Shown: positions 1 to 5,890 of the stretch, in pieces | How the letters are laid out: each line of letters begins with the position of its first letter | Numbering within the stretch: the first letter of the stretch is position 1 | From: Verrucomicrobiia bacterium | GTDB lineage: Bacteria; Verrucomicrobiota; Verrucomicrobiia; Limisphaerales; UBA1319 | Assembly (NCBI GenBank): GCA_017880715.1 | Contig: JADGRT010000144.1 | Span: 1 to 7,287 of the forward strand | Length of the DNA stretch: 7,287 nt | Direction: 5' to 3' | Translations under genes and position numbers: made by a program | The notes under the pieces: model-generated | Seen by the model: the letters and a program-made list of their open reading frames with translations, nothing else | Told to the model about the DNA's origin: nothing | The model's database searches: none

Positions 1-1
1 T

Positions 2-94
2 TTTCAGAAAGCTGCGGCGGGTGGTGTGGGTGGGTTGATCACGCATAAATTGGATCTTTCTTCGTTCAATGGGATAAAACAGGAGTTAGATTAA
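2..94 (+). CDS. 3' end of an unidentified upstream gene (partial)
   Basis: An open frame enters from the left edge and gives 30 codons ending in TAA at 92-94. The last residues read LITHKLDLSSFNGIKQELD, after a small Gly/Ala-rich stretch (AAAGGVGG). I do not recognise the family. In related clusters the gene before fabD is often fabH or plsX, but this tail does not resemble the usual C-terminus of either. The other two forward frames close early or lack any sensible ending, and the frame stops 77 bp before the chosen fabD start, which fits a gene end. Only 30 codons are visible, so it could also be a chance open frame. Confidence 0.35.
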   Translation, partial: FQKAAAGGVGGLITHKLDLSSFNGIKQELD

Positions 95-171
95 ATAGGT
101 GCCGGGCATATTCAAATTAAAAATCTCTGCTTCCCATGCAGAGTGAAATCGTGTTTAGTCCCCGGCACTTT

Positions 172-1101
172 ATGAATAAGACGGTATTATTATTCGCGGG
201 ACAGGGCGCCCAGGCGGTGGGGATGGGCCGGGATCTAGCGGGACAATATCCGGCGGCGCAGGCGTTGTTCGATCGAGCCAATGCCGTGCTGGGCTATGAC
301 CTGGCTTCGGTCTGTTTTCAGGGGCCGGAAGCGGAATTGACGAAGACGGAAAACGCCCAGCCGGGCATTTACCTGGTCAGTTGGGTCGCTTTTCAATTGC
401 TGCGGGAACGTCTGCCCAACCTGGCCTTCCAGGCTGCCGCCGGCTTATCGCTGGGCGAGTTCACCGCCCTGGCCGCCGCCGGCGCCATGTCGTTTGAGGA
501 CGGTTTGAAAGTTGTGCGCCAACGCGGGCGTTTCATGCAGGAAGCCTGCGAAGTCACGCGCGGATCGATGGCTGCCATCATTGGCCTGGACGTGGAACCC
601 ACGCGCCAGGTCTGCGCGGAAGCCGGCGTTGAACTGGCCAATTTGAATTGTCCGGGCCAGTTGGTGATTTCCGGTGAAACCGATAAAATTGACCAGGCAT
701 GCGAACGGGCCAAGGCCCGAGGCGCCAAACGCGCCCTGCCGTTGACGGTGGCGGGGGCGTACCATTCGCGGCTCATGGCCAGTGCCCAGCCGAAATTGCG
801 GGCGGTGTTGGACACGATCAGCCTGCAAGCGCCAGCCGTGCCGGTCGTGGCTAATGTCACGGCTCAGCCGCACGGAACCGCTGCCGACCTTAAAAACCGC
901 CTCGTGGAGCAGGTGACGTCCGCGGTGCGTTGGGAGGAATCCATGCGCTATTTGTTGGCGCAAGGCTTTAGGCGCTTCATCGAACTGGGGCCCGGCACGA
1001 CCTTGACCGGTTTCATGAAGCGAATCGACAAAGCCGTCCAGGTGTTAAACGTGGCCGATACGGTCAGCCTGGAAACGACGGTCAAAGCGTTGCTGGCATG
1101 A
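172..1101 (+). CDS. fabD: Malonyl-CoA:ACP transacylase FabD
   Basis: FabD moves malonyl groups from coenzyme A to acyl carrier protein in the cytoplasm, supplying the extender unit for type II fatty acid synthesis. The 309-residue product matches the usual family length. Visible motifs are the N-terminal GQGAQ (residues 10-14), the nucleophile elbow GLSLGE with catalytic Ser93, the malonate-binding Arg118 in VRQRGRFMQEA, the catalytic His198 in AYHSRLM, and the late ELGPGTTLTGFMKR block. Leu replaces the common His just before the nucleophile (GLSLG rather than GHSLG), a variant seen in many bacterial FabDs. An in-frame ATG at 136 would add 12 residues (MQSEIVFSPRHF). I prefer the ATG at 172 because the family starts about seven residues before the GQGAQ loop. 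Neither start has a clear Shine-Dalgarno sequence. It is the first gene of the fab cluster here, and fabG follows after 135 bp. Confidence 0.95.
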   Translation: MNKTVLLFAGQGAQAVGMGRDLAGQYPAAQALFDRANAVLGYDLASVCFQGPEAELTKTENAQPGIYLVSWVAFQLLRERLPNLAFQAAAGLSLGEFTALAAAGAMSFEDGLKVVRQRGRFMQEACEVTRGSMAAIIGLDVEPTRQVCAEAGVELANLNCPGQLVISGETDKIDQACERAKARGAKRALPLTVAGAYHSRLMASAQPKLRAVLDTISLQAPAVPVVANVTAQPHGTAADLKNRLVEQVTSAVRWEESMRYLLAQGFRRFIELGPGTTLTGFMKRIDKAVQVLNVADTVSLETTVKALLA

Positions 1102-1236
1102 TTCAGAGGACACCTCCAACCGGCGCGCGGGCATCCTCGCCCGGGGGAATGGCGTCTTGGCGCCTTTGGCCCTTTGTGTTAAATTGAGTCTTGCCATTGA
1201 CAACGGGGCCAGGACAGCCGACAAACAAGGTCGGAT

Positions 1237-1980
1237 ATGAGTCAATTAGCCAATCAAGTCGCCGTGGTGACCGGCGCCGGTCGGGGCATCGGCCGGGCGA
1301 TTGCCTTGAAATTCGCGGCCGAAGGCGCCGACATTGCCTGCGTTTCCCGCACGGTGGAGAACTCGGAGAAGGTGGCGCAGGAAGTGCGCGCCCTGGGCCG
1401 CCAGGCGTGGGCTTACGCGGTCGATGTGGCCGATGCCTCCGCGGTGGCCGCGGCGGCGAAAAAGATACTGGCGGACGCCGGCCGGGTGGATATTTTAGTC
1501 AATAACGCCGGAGTGACGCGCGACACGCTGTTGATGCGCATGAGCGATGCCGATTGGGACACGGTGCTGGACACCAATCTGAAGGGCGCGTTCCTGTTCA
1601 CGAAGGCGTTGGCGCGAAGCTTTATCAAGCAACGGTCCGGCCGGATCATCAATGTCTCGTCGGTGGTGGGATTGATCGGCAACGCGGGCCAGTGTAATTA
1701 TGCGGCCAGCAAGGCGGGCTTGATCGGTTTCACCAAGTCGGTGGCGCGCGAAGTGGCGTCGCGCGGCATCACGGTCAACGCCCTGGCGCCGGGGTTTGTT
1801 GAAACGGACATGACCGCGGCACTGAAAGAAGATCAGCGCGGAGAACTGCTGAAGCAGATACCGCTGGGTTGCCTGGGGCAGCCTGACGACATCGCCGCCG
1901 CGGCGTTGTATCTGGCCAGTCCGGCGGCACGGTATGTGACCGGCCAGGTATTGACCGTCGATGGCGGCATGGCCATGTAG
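1237..1980 (+). CDS. fabG: 3-oxoacyl-ACP reductase FabG
   Basis: FabG is the NADPH-dependent reductase that converts 3-oxoacyl-ACP to 3-hydroxyacyl-ACP, the first reduction of each elongation cycle. The 247-residue product is a classical short-chain dehydrogenase/reductase with a Rossmann fold. Visible are TGAGRGIG (residues 12-19, cofactor loop), Arg38 after the second strand (consistent with NADP preference), NNAG (89-92), and the catalytic tetrad Asn114, Ser142, Tyr155 and Lys159 in the YxxxK motif. Also visible are the PGFVETDMT block and the C-terminal VTGQVLTVDGGMAM typical of FabG. The ATG at 1237 follows an AAGG six bases upstream, a weak Shine-Dalgarno, and places the glycine motif at the usual distance from the N-terminus. 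SDR enzymes are easily confused with each other, but placement between fabD and acpP makes FabG secure. Confidence 0.96.
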   Translation: MSQLANQVAVVTGAGRGIGRAIALKFAAEGADIACVSRTVENSEKVAQEVRALGRQAWAYAVDVADASAVAAAAKKILADAGRVDILVNNAGVTRDTLLMRMSDADWDTVLDTNLKGAFLFTKALARSFIKQRSGRIINVSSVVGLIGNAGQCNYAASKAGLIGFTKSVAREVASRGITVNALAPGFVETDMTAALKEDQRGELLKQIPLGCLGQPDDIAAAALYLASPAARYVTGQVLTVDGGMAM

Positions 1981-1993
1981 GCCGGCGTGGAAC

Positions 1994-2010
1994 GGGCGTC
2001 TCGCCCTTTT
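1994..2010 (+). terminator. Weak intrinsic terminator after fabG
   Basis: Thirteen bases past the fabG stop, GGGCG (1994-1998) pairs with CGCCC (2002-2006) around a TCT loop and is followed directly by TTTT. A five-pair stem with only four T residues is marginal, so it may give partial termination or simply protect the 3' end. Confidence 0.4.
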
Positions 2011-2031
2011 CATCGCCAAAGGTCCAGGTTC

Positions 2032-2168
2032 TGAATCAGGCGGTTTTTCAGGCTGGGCGCGGGCGCGGAAGGCCGGTAGCGAGACGCAAACCGGCGATCG
2101 AATGAGCGGAAGGACTTCGTCCGGCTGATTCCGGGCGGAGCGAAAGATGTAAAAACTGTTGAATCAGG
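2032..2168. repeat. Possible small insertion flanked by 9-bp direct repeats
   Basis: TGAATCAGG occurs at 2032-2040 and again at 2160-2168. The 119 bp between them starts CG-GTTTTT (2043-2048) and ends AAAAAC-TGT (2151-2156), so short inverted repeats lie just inside the direct repeats. The interior holds two more hairpins, GCCGGT/ACCGGC (2072-2077 with 2090-2095) and GGAC/GTCC (2112-2115 with 2119-2122). The layout is like a tiny non-autonomous element with a target duplication, but nine-base and six-base matches can arise by chance. There is no gene in the stretch. It occupies most of the 246-bp fabG-acpP gap. Confidence 0.3.
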
Positions 2169-2170
2169 GC

Positions 2171-2199
2171 TTGACGCCTTCGTGGGCGTCGCTTAGACA
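2171..2199 (+). promoter_or_regulatory. Candidate acpP promoter with an internal inverted repeat
   Basis: TTGACG (2171-2176, five of six matches to the sigma-70 -35 box) is followed after 17 bp by TAGACA (2194-2199), a weak -10 box, 27 bp before the acpP start codon. The spacer carries an inverted repeat, GACGCC (2173-2178) and GGCGTC (2185-2190), which could be a repressor site or a hairpin at the RNA 5' side. The spacing supports a promoter; the -10 match is poor. Confidence 0.35.
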
Positions 2200-2226
2200 G
2201 ACTGAAAAATAGAAACGGAGAAACCC

Positions 2227-2472
2227 ATGGCTGCTGAAAAAACGATTGAACAGAGAGTAAAGGACATCATCGTCGAACAACTTGGCGTGAACGCCGACCA
2301 GGTGACGCCCGAGGCCAAGTTCATTGAAGATCTAGGCGCCGATTCGCTTGACACCGTCGAGCTGATCATGGCGCTGGAAGAGGAATTTGGGCTGGAAGTC
2401 CCGGACGAAGAAGCCGAGAAGCTGCAAAGCGTCGGCGATGTAAACAAGTATATCGAAGAAAACCAAAAGTAA
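2227..2472 (+). CDS. acpP: Acyl carrier protein AcpP
   Basis: AcpP is the small acidic cytoplasmic carrier that holds acyl chains as thioesters on a 4'-phosphopantetheine arm during fatty acid synthesis. The 81-residue product has the family length (about 78) and the four-helix pattern. The attachment site is Ser40 in LGADSLD, followed by the strongly acidic recognition helix II (TVELIMALEEEFGLEVPDEE), the surface that partner enzymes such as FabD, FabG and FabF dock to. The ATG at 2227 is preceded by CGGAG ending six bases upstream, the best ribosome binding site in the window, which fits the high expression expected of ACP. A candidate promoter lies just upstream, and a strong terminator-like hairpin follows 18 bp after the stop, so a short abundant acpP transcript is likely. 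Confidence 0.97.
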   Translation: MAAEKTIEQRVKDIIVEQLGVNADQVTPEAKFIEDLGADSLDTVELIMALEEEFGLEVPDEEAEKLQSVGDVNKYIEENQK

Positions 2473-2490
2473 ACGACGCGACAGCCTTTG

Positions 2491-2535
2491 GGGGCAGCAA
2501 CGGCGGTTGACGGCGTGTGCTGCCCTTTTTCTTTT
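2491..2535 (+). terminator. Strong intrinsic terminator/attenuator between acpP and fabF
   Basis: GGGCAGCA (2492-2499) pairs perfectly with TGCTGCCC (2518-2525) across an 18-nt loop. The stem is followed at once by TTTTT, one C and TTTT (2526-2535). G2491 can add a wobble pair. This is a textbook Rho-independent layout. It ends only 12 bases before the fabF start codon, and no obvious promoter for fabF is visible after it, so fabF probably depends on read-through. It would keep acpP mRNA abundant and fabF mRNA lower. Confidence 0.75.
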
Positions 2536-2547
2536 GATGGTGGACGC

Positions 2548-3807
2548 ATGGCAATTCATTGGACGGAACGCAGAGTGGTGGTCACCGGGTTGGGCGTGGT
2601 TTCCGCGCTGGGCCAGGAGGTCGAAACCTTTTGGCAAAACCTGATCGCGGGCCAATGCGGGATTGACCGGATCACGCTCTTCGATGCTTCGGCCTTTGAC
2701 TGCCAGATCGCCGCGGAGATCCGGAACTTCGATCCCACTCCGGCCTTTGGCTCGCCGAAGGAAGTGCGGCGCACCGACCGATTCACCCAATTTGCCATGG
2801 TCGCCGGCAAACAGGCCCTGCTGGATTCCGGGCTGGACTTGGACCGGGAAAACCGCGACGAAATCGGGGTCTTCATCGGCTCGGGCATCGGGGGCTTAGC
2901 CACCACCTCGGAGCAGCACACCATCCTGCTGAATCGGGGTCCCGGCCGGCTATCGCCGTTCATGATTCCCATGCTGATCCTGAACATGGCCTCCGGCGTG
3001 TTCTCGATGTTTTACAAGCTGCGGGGTCCCAACGTGGCCACCTGCTCGGCCTGTGCCACCTCCACCCATGCCCTGGGCGAAGCCTGGCGAACCATCAAAA
3101 TGGGCGATGCGCAGGTCATTTTCGCCGGCGGCACCGAAGCCACCATCGTCCCGCTAGGCATCGGCGGATTTTGCGCGATGAAGGCCATGAGCACGCGCAA
3201 CCATGAACCCAAACGCGCCTCGCGTCCTTTTGACGCCGAACGCGATGGCTTCGTGATGGGGGAAGGCTCCGGCATCCTTGCGCTCGAAGAACTTGAACAC
3301 GCCAAAGCCCGCGACGCCCGGATTTACTGCGAGTTGGTCGGCTATGGCAACACCGCCGACGCCAATCATCTCACCGCGCCCGCGCCTGAAGGCGAAGGCG
3401 CCGCCCGTTGCATGCGCATGGCCTTGCGCTCCGCCGGCCTGAATCCCACGGATATTTCGTACATCAACGCCCACGGCACCTCGACGCCGCAAGGCGACAT
3501 CTGCGAAACGCAAGCCATCAAGACCGTCTTCGGTGACCACGCCCGCAAACTGGCCATCAGTTCCACGAAAGGCGCGACCGGCCACATGCTGGGCGCCGCC
3601 GGCGCGGTGGAAATGGCCATTTGCGCCAAGGCCATGCAAACGGACATCGCCCCGCCCACCATCAATTACGAGAATCCGGACCCGCTGTGCGATCTGGATT
3701 ACGTACCCAACACCGCCCGCGAGGTCAGAATCGATGCCATCGTCAACAATTCGTTCGGCTTTGGCGGCCACAATGCCTGTCTGGTCGCCAAGAAGTTTCT
3801 CGGGTGA
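2548..3807 (+). CDS. fabF: 3-oxoacyl-ACP synthase II FabF
   Basis: FabF (KAS II) condenses malonyl-ACP with acyl-ACP, the chain-extending step of fatty acid synthesis in the cytoplasm. The 419-residue product is close to the usual length (about 413). It opens with the strand RRVVVTGLGVVSALG. The thiolase-fold active site is complete: nucleophile Cys169 in SACATSTHALGEA, His309 in NAHGTSTPQGD, and Lys341 and His346 in SSTKGATGHMLGAAG. The C-terminal loop is NNSFGFGGHNACL. A TTG at 2488 opens the same frame but would add 20 unrelated residues encoded by the terminator hairpin, so I take the ATG at 2548. Upstream there is only a poor purine run (GGTGGA). KAS I (FabB) is the main alternative, but position next to acpP and length favour FabF. 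Confidence 0.96.
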   Translation: MAIHWTERRVVVTGLGVVSALGQEVETFWQNLIAGQCGIDRITLFDASAFDCQIAAEIRNFDPTPAFGSPKEVRRTDRFTQFAMVAGKQALLDSGLDLDRENRDEIGVFIGSGIGGLATTSEQHTILLNRGPGRLSPFMIPMLILNMASGVFSMFYKLRGPNVATCSACATSTHALGEAWRTIKMGDAQVIFAGGTEATIVPLGIGGFCAMKAMSTRNHEPKRASRPFDAERDGFVMGEGSGILALEELEHAKARDARIYCELVGYGNTADANHLTAPAPEGEGAARCMRMALRSAGLNPTDISYINAHGTSTPQGDICETQAIKTVFGDHARKLAISSTKGATGHMLGAAGAVEMAICAKAMQTDIAPPTINYENPDPLCDLDYVPNTAREVRIDAIVNNSFGFGGHNACLVAKKFLG

Positions 3808-3893
3808 CCGGTCGGTGGCAATCCGGCTCAGCGGATTTCCTCGAGGGTTTCTGTTATGAGGCGCGGGATCGGGAATCCTGTGGCTGCCGCCAT

Positions 3894-4000
3894 CCTTCGT
3901 CCTCGTCCTCGTCCTTCGTCCTTCGTCCTCGATTCAGTTTTTTTTCGAGGACGAGGGACGAGGACGAGGGACGAGGACGATCTGAATGGACGATCTGATT
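3894..4000. repeat. CGTCCT/AGGACG repeat forming a long hairpin
   Basis: The left arm (3894-3932) is built of units CCTTCGT and CCTCGT; the right arm (3945-3980) of CGAGGA and CGAGGGA. The two 36-base arms are near reverse complements, with small slips where six- and seven-base units alternate, around a T-rich 12-nt loop. ATTCAG at 3932-3937 and CTGAAT at 3982-3987 form another complementary pair. The right edge holds a 13-base tandem unit beginning GACGATCTGA at 3976 and 3989. The hairpin starts about 90 bp after fabF and could stop transcription in either direction or be a dispersed repeat. Reading frames across it give only low-complexity Arg/Asp/Glu or Ser runs and are not genes. Confidence 0.85.
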
Positions 4001-4036
4001 CTTTACTCATTCCCGAAAAACCGGTAAAACTCCTCC

Positions 4037-4660
4037 ATGAATCCACCCGCCTACCAGGTGCGCCGGGCCACCGTGGAAGATCTCCCGGTGTTACGGCGCT
4101 TGTGGCAGGAAGCGCAGCTTCCCCTCCTGCAACCAGAAAAACGGCTGACGGAATTCCAGGTGGTTTTGAACGAGAAAAACCAGGTGCTCGGCGCCATCGG
4201 CCTGCAGATCAAAGGCCATGAAGGCATGATGCACAACGAGGTCTTCCTCGAGCCGACCTGCACCGACGACTGCCGCGATGAACTCTGGCGCCGCCTGCAG
4301 GTCGTGGCCATGAACCACAGCTTGGTTCGGCTATGGACCCGGGAGGATGCCCCCTACTGGCATCACATCGGCTTTAAGCCGTGCGACAAAGAATTGCTGC
4401 AGAAATTGACGGCGGTGTTCGGCGAGCAGGAGGGTCATTGGTCGTGCCACAAACTGCGCGATGAGCTCGCGCTGCCCAAGTCGCTGGATCAGGAACTTGC
4501 CATTTTTGCCGAAGCGCAAAGACAGGAAACCGCCGCCATGCTGCGCAAGGCCAAAATCTGGAGGCACATCGCCACCGCCATCGCCGTACTGTTCTTCGGG
4601 ATGGTGGTCGTCGTGGGATTCCTAATCCTGCGCCGGAACCTGCCCGGCCTTCACCGCTGA
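4037..4660 (+). CDS. Degenerate GNAT-like protein with C-terminal membrane anchor
   Basis: This 207-residue protein starts like a GCN5-related N-acetyltransferase: YQVRRATVEDLPVLRRLW (residues 6-23) fits the first strand and helix, VLGAIGLQI (50-58) a central strand, and PYWHHIGFKPC (106-116) the late GNAT block. The acetyl-CoA loop, normally R/Q-x-x-G-x-G/A, should fall near residues 74-83 but reads TCTDDCRDEL, so cofactor binding is doubtful. A charged, probably helical segment (about 148-176) leads to one hydrophobic span (about 177-198, HIATAIAVLFFGMVVVVGFL) and a short basic tail (RRNLPGLHR). It is therefore probably a tail-anchored inner-membrane protein with a cytoplasmic domain. The ATG at 4037 sits five codons before the first strand; no Shine-Dalgarno is seen. 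Its 3' end overlaps lipA by 39 bp. The substrate is unknown, and it may be a binding or regulatory domain rather than an enzyme. Confidence 0.8.
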   Translation: MNPPAYQVRRATVEDLPVLRRLWQEAQLPLLQPEKRLTEFQVVLNEKNQVLGAIGLQIKGHEGMMHNEVFLEPTCTDDCRDELWRRLQVVAMNHSLVRLWTREDAPYWHHIGFKPCDKELLQKLTAVFGEQEGHWSCHKLRDELALPKSLDQELAIFAEAQRQETAAMLRKAKIWRHIATAIAVLFFGMVVVVGFLILRRNLPGLHR

Positions 4661-5533
4661 GTTCGGCGAAAAGTCCCCCGCCTGGTAGGAGCTACGCACC
4701 CGCGGACCGCTCGCCACATGAACGAAGCCCCAGTCCCTGGCCGTCTGCGCATAATGGGCGAATTGCTCCGGCGTAATAAATTCCACCACCGGCAAGTTCT
4801 CCCGCGTCGGCTGCAAGTACTGCCCCAGAGTGAGGAGTTCACACCCGGCGCCGCGCAAATCTTTCATGGCCTCCATCACCTCGGCCTCGGTCTCGCCCAA
4901 GCCCACCATTAAACCCGATTTGGTAAAACCGCCGTCGCCTTGCCGGGCCTTGACCCGGCGCAACACGCGCAGGGATCGTTCGTACGTAGCCCGGGAACGC
5001 ACCAGCGGCGTAAGTCGGCGCACGGTTTCCAAGTTGTGATTAAACACCTGCGGCCGGGCTCCCAGCACCGTCTCGATCGCCGTCTCGTTCTCGTTGAAAT
5101 CGGGCGTCAACACTTCGATGACAACCCCGGGATTCAAGGCGCGCACGGCCTCGATGGTGCGGCGAAAATGGTCGGCGCCACCATCGGCCAGGTCATCGCG
5201 CGCCACCGAGGTGATAACCACATGCCGGAGTTTCATGCGGCGGGTGGCCTCGGCCACGCGCGCCGGTTCGGCTTCGTCCAGCGGATGCGGCTTGGCGGTG
5301 GTAACCGCGCAGAACTTGCAGGCGCGGGTGCAACGGTCGCCGCCGATCATGAACGTCGCCGTGCCCTGGCCCCAACACTCGAAATGATTTGGACATTGCG
5401 CGCTTTCGCATACGGTGTGAAGCCGCAGTTCCGCCAACAACGCCCGCGTTTGGGCATAGGCGGCCGTCCGCGGCAGCGAAACCCGCAGCCAATCCGGCAA
5501 CCGACGTCTGGGTGCAACCGATGCAACACTCAT
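4622..5533 (-). CDS. lipA: Lipoyl synthase LipA
   Basis: LipA is a radical S-adenosylmethionine enzyme that inserts two sulfur atoms into octanoyl groups bound to lipoyl domains, completing the lipoyl cofactor of pyruvate and 2-oxoglutarate dehydrogenases and the glycine cleavage system. The 303-residue product carries both iron-sulfur cluster sites: Cys42, Cys47 and Cys53 in the CESAQCPNHFEC block (auxiliary cluster, the sulfur donor) and CTRACKFC with Cys68, Cys72 and Cys75 (radical SAM cluster). The conserved RSSY near the C-terminus (280-283) supplies the serine ligand of the auxiliary cluster. TSVARDDLADGGA and GLMVGLGET are further family blocks. The start complementary to 5531-5533 gives a normal N-terminus, with only a GGGG as possible ribosome site. 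No lipB is visible. The octanoyl substrate comes from the pathway encoded to the left. Confidence 0.97.
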   Translation of the reverse strand: MSVASVAPRRRLPDWLRVSLPRTAAYAQTRALLAELRLHTVCESAQCPNHFECWGQGTATFMIGGDRCTRACKFCAVTTAKPHPLDEAEPARVAEATRRMKLRHVVITSVARDDLADGGADHFRRTIEAVRALNPGVVIEVLTPDFNENETAIETVLGARPQVFNHNLETVRRLTPLVRSRATYERSLRVLRRVKARQGDGGFTKSGLMVGLGETEAEVMEAMKDLRGAGCELLTLGQYLQPTRENLPVVEFITPEQFAHYAQTARDWGFVHVASGPRVRSSYQAGDFSPNSAVKAGQVPAQD

Positions 5534-5620
5534 CTGACCCCGACATTAGCACACGCGCGCCACCCCGCAATTCGAATGAAGCGCTTGGAGCAAGGCCAAT
5601 TCATGAACCAACAAAAGTAG

Positions 5621-5692
5621 GAGACGAGGTAACGAGTCTCTGATTTTCTGATTAGGCGGCCGCTTAAAACTTGAAATGAGACTCGTGACCTC
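5621..5692. repeat. Concentric palindromic element
   Basis: GAGGTAACGAGTCTC (5626-5640) and GAGACTCGTGACCTC (5678-5692) are reverse complements at 14 of 15 positions. The middle contains the perfect palindrome GCGGCCGC (5656-5663) inside the near-palindrome TTAGGCGGCCGCTTAA (5652-5667). The centres of the inner and outer palindromes coincide within half a base, near 5659, which argues for a single symmetric element rather than two chance hairpins. It lies about 90 bp upstream of lipA and about 200 bp upstream of the restriction gene. Confidence 0.7.
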
Positions 5693-5730
5693 CTGATCCC
5701 ATGGAAGAAGAGGGAGCCGCCCGGTGTGGG

Positions 5731-5783
5731 CACCGGGCCTACAGGAACCGGGATTGTTGTAGGCCGGGTTCCCTAACCCGGCG
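5731..5783. repeat. REP-like GC-rich palindromic element
   Basis: GCCGGGTT (5763-5770) and AACCCGGC (5775-5782) form an eight-pair stem around CCCT. The first arm overlaps a second inverted repeat, GGCCTACA (5736-5743) with TGTAGGCC (5758-5765). ACCGGG also occurs at 5732-5737 and 5747-5752. Mutually exclusive stems of this kind resemble bacterial repetitive extragenic palindromes. I believe similar GTAGGCCGGGTT-type repeats recur in related genomes, but that is recollection and not checked here. Confidence 0.65.
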
Positions 5784-5790
5784 AATTGGG

Positions 5791-5817
5791 CTGACATCCG
5801 CCCACTTTCCGGATAAA
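5791..5817 (+). promoter_or_regulatory. Weak candidate promoter of the restriction-modification gene
   Basis: CTGACA (5791-5796) and GATAAA (5812-5817) resemble -35 and -10 boxes (five of six and four of six matches), but the 15-bp spacing is short. It is the best match between the palindromic element and the start codon. Low confidence. Confidence 0.2.
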
Positions 5818-5890
5818 ACTCCGCCATGCCGAATCAAGGTCAACCTGCCACCGCCCGCCACCGCGCCCGATGCATCTCCCGCTGCCTTCC

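Larger units (their letters stand above)
5534..5890. other. Repeat-rich intergenic region between divergent lipA and the restriction gene
   Basis: This 357-bp stretch separates divergent genes and has no convincing gene of its own. It would contain the lipA promoter (leftward) and the promoter of the restriction-modification gene (rightward), but no strong lipA promoter is recognisable. It carries two unrelated palindromic elements, described separately. A 22-codon frame (5826-5894) ends with its TGA overlapping the preferred ATG of the next gene. Its Arg/Pro/Ala-rich product looks like nothing known. Confidence 0.7.

Noticed and set aside
136..171. Longer fabD from the ATG at 136
   Set aside because: It adds 12 residues before the normal N-terminal strand, and there is no better ribosome site. 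It cannot be fully excluded.
1128..1143. Terminator after fabD
   Set aside because: CGGGC/GCCCG forms a five-pair stem but no T tract follows.
1197..1225. Promoter before fabG based on a perfect TTGACA
   Set aside because: The hexamer at 1197-1202 has only GACAAA at the right distance, so there is no credible -10 box.
2488..2547. Longer fabF from the TTG at 2488
   Set aside because: The extra residues come from the terminator stem and do not match the family N-terminus; the ATG at 2548 gives the normal start.
3154..3771. A 205-codon open frame on the - strand inside fabF
   Set aside because: It is a shadow of a complete fabF with all catalytic residues.
3894..3990. CRISPR array
   Set aside because: The units are 6-7 bases and directly abutting, with no spacers and no cas genes nearby.
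3621..4221. Forward frames crossing the CGTCCT/AGGACG repeat
   Set aside because: They consist of fabF shadow, low-complexity repeat translation and then a shadow of the GNAT-like gene.
4940..5620. A 226-codon open frame on the + strand opposite lipA
   Set aside because: LipA on the other strand has all cluster cysteines and conserved blocks; the + strand product is Arg/His-rich and unlike any family.
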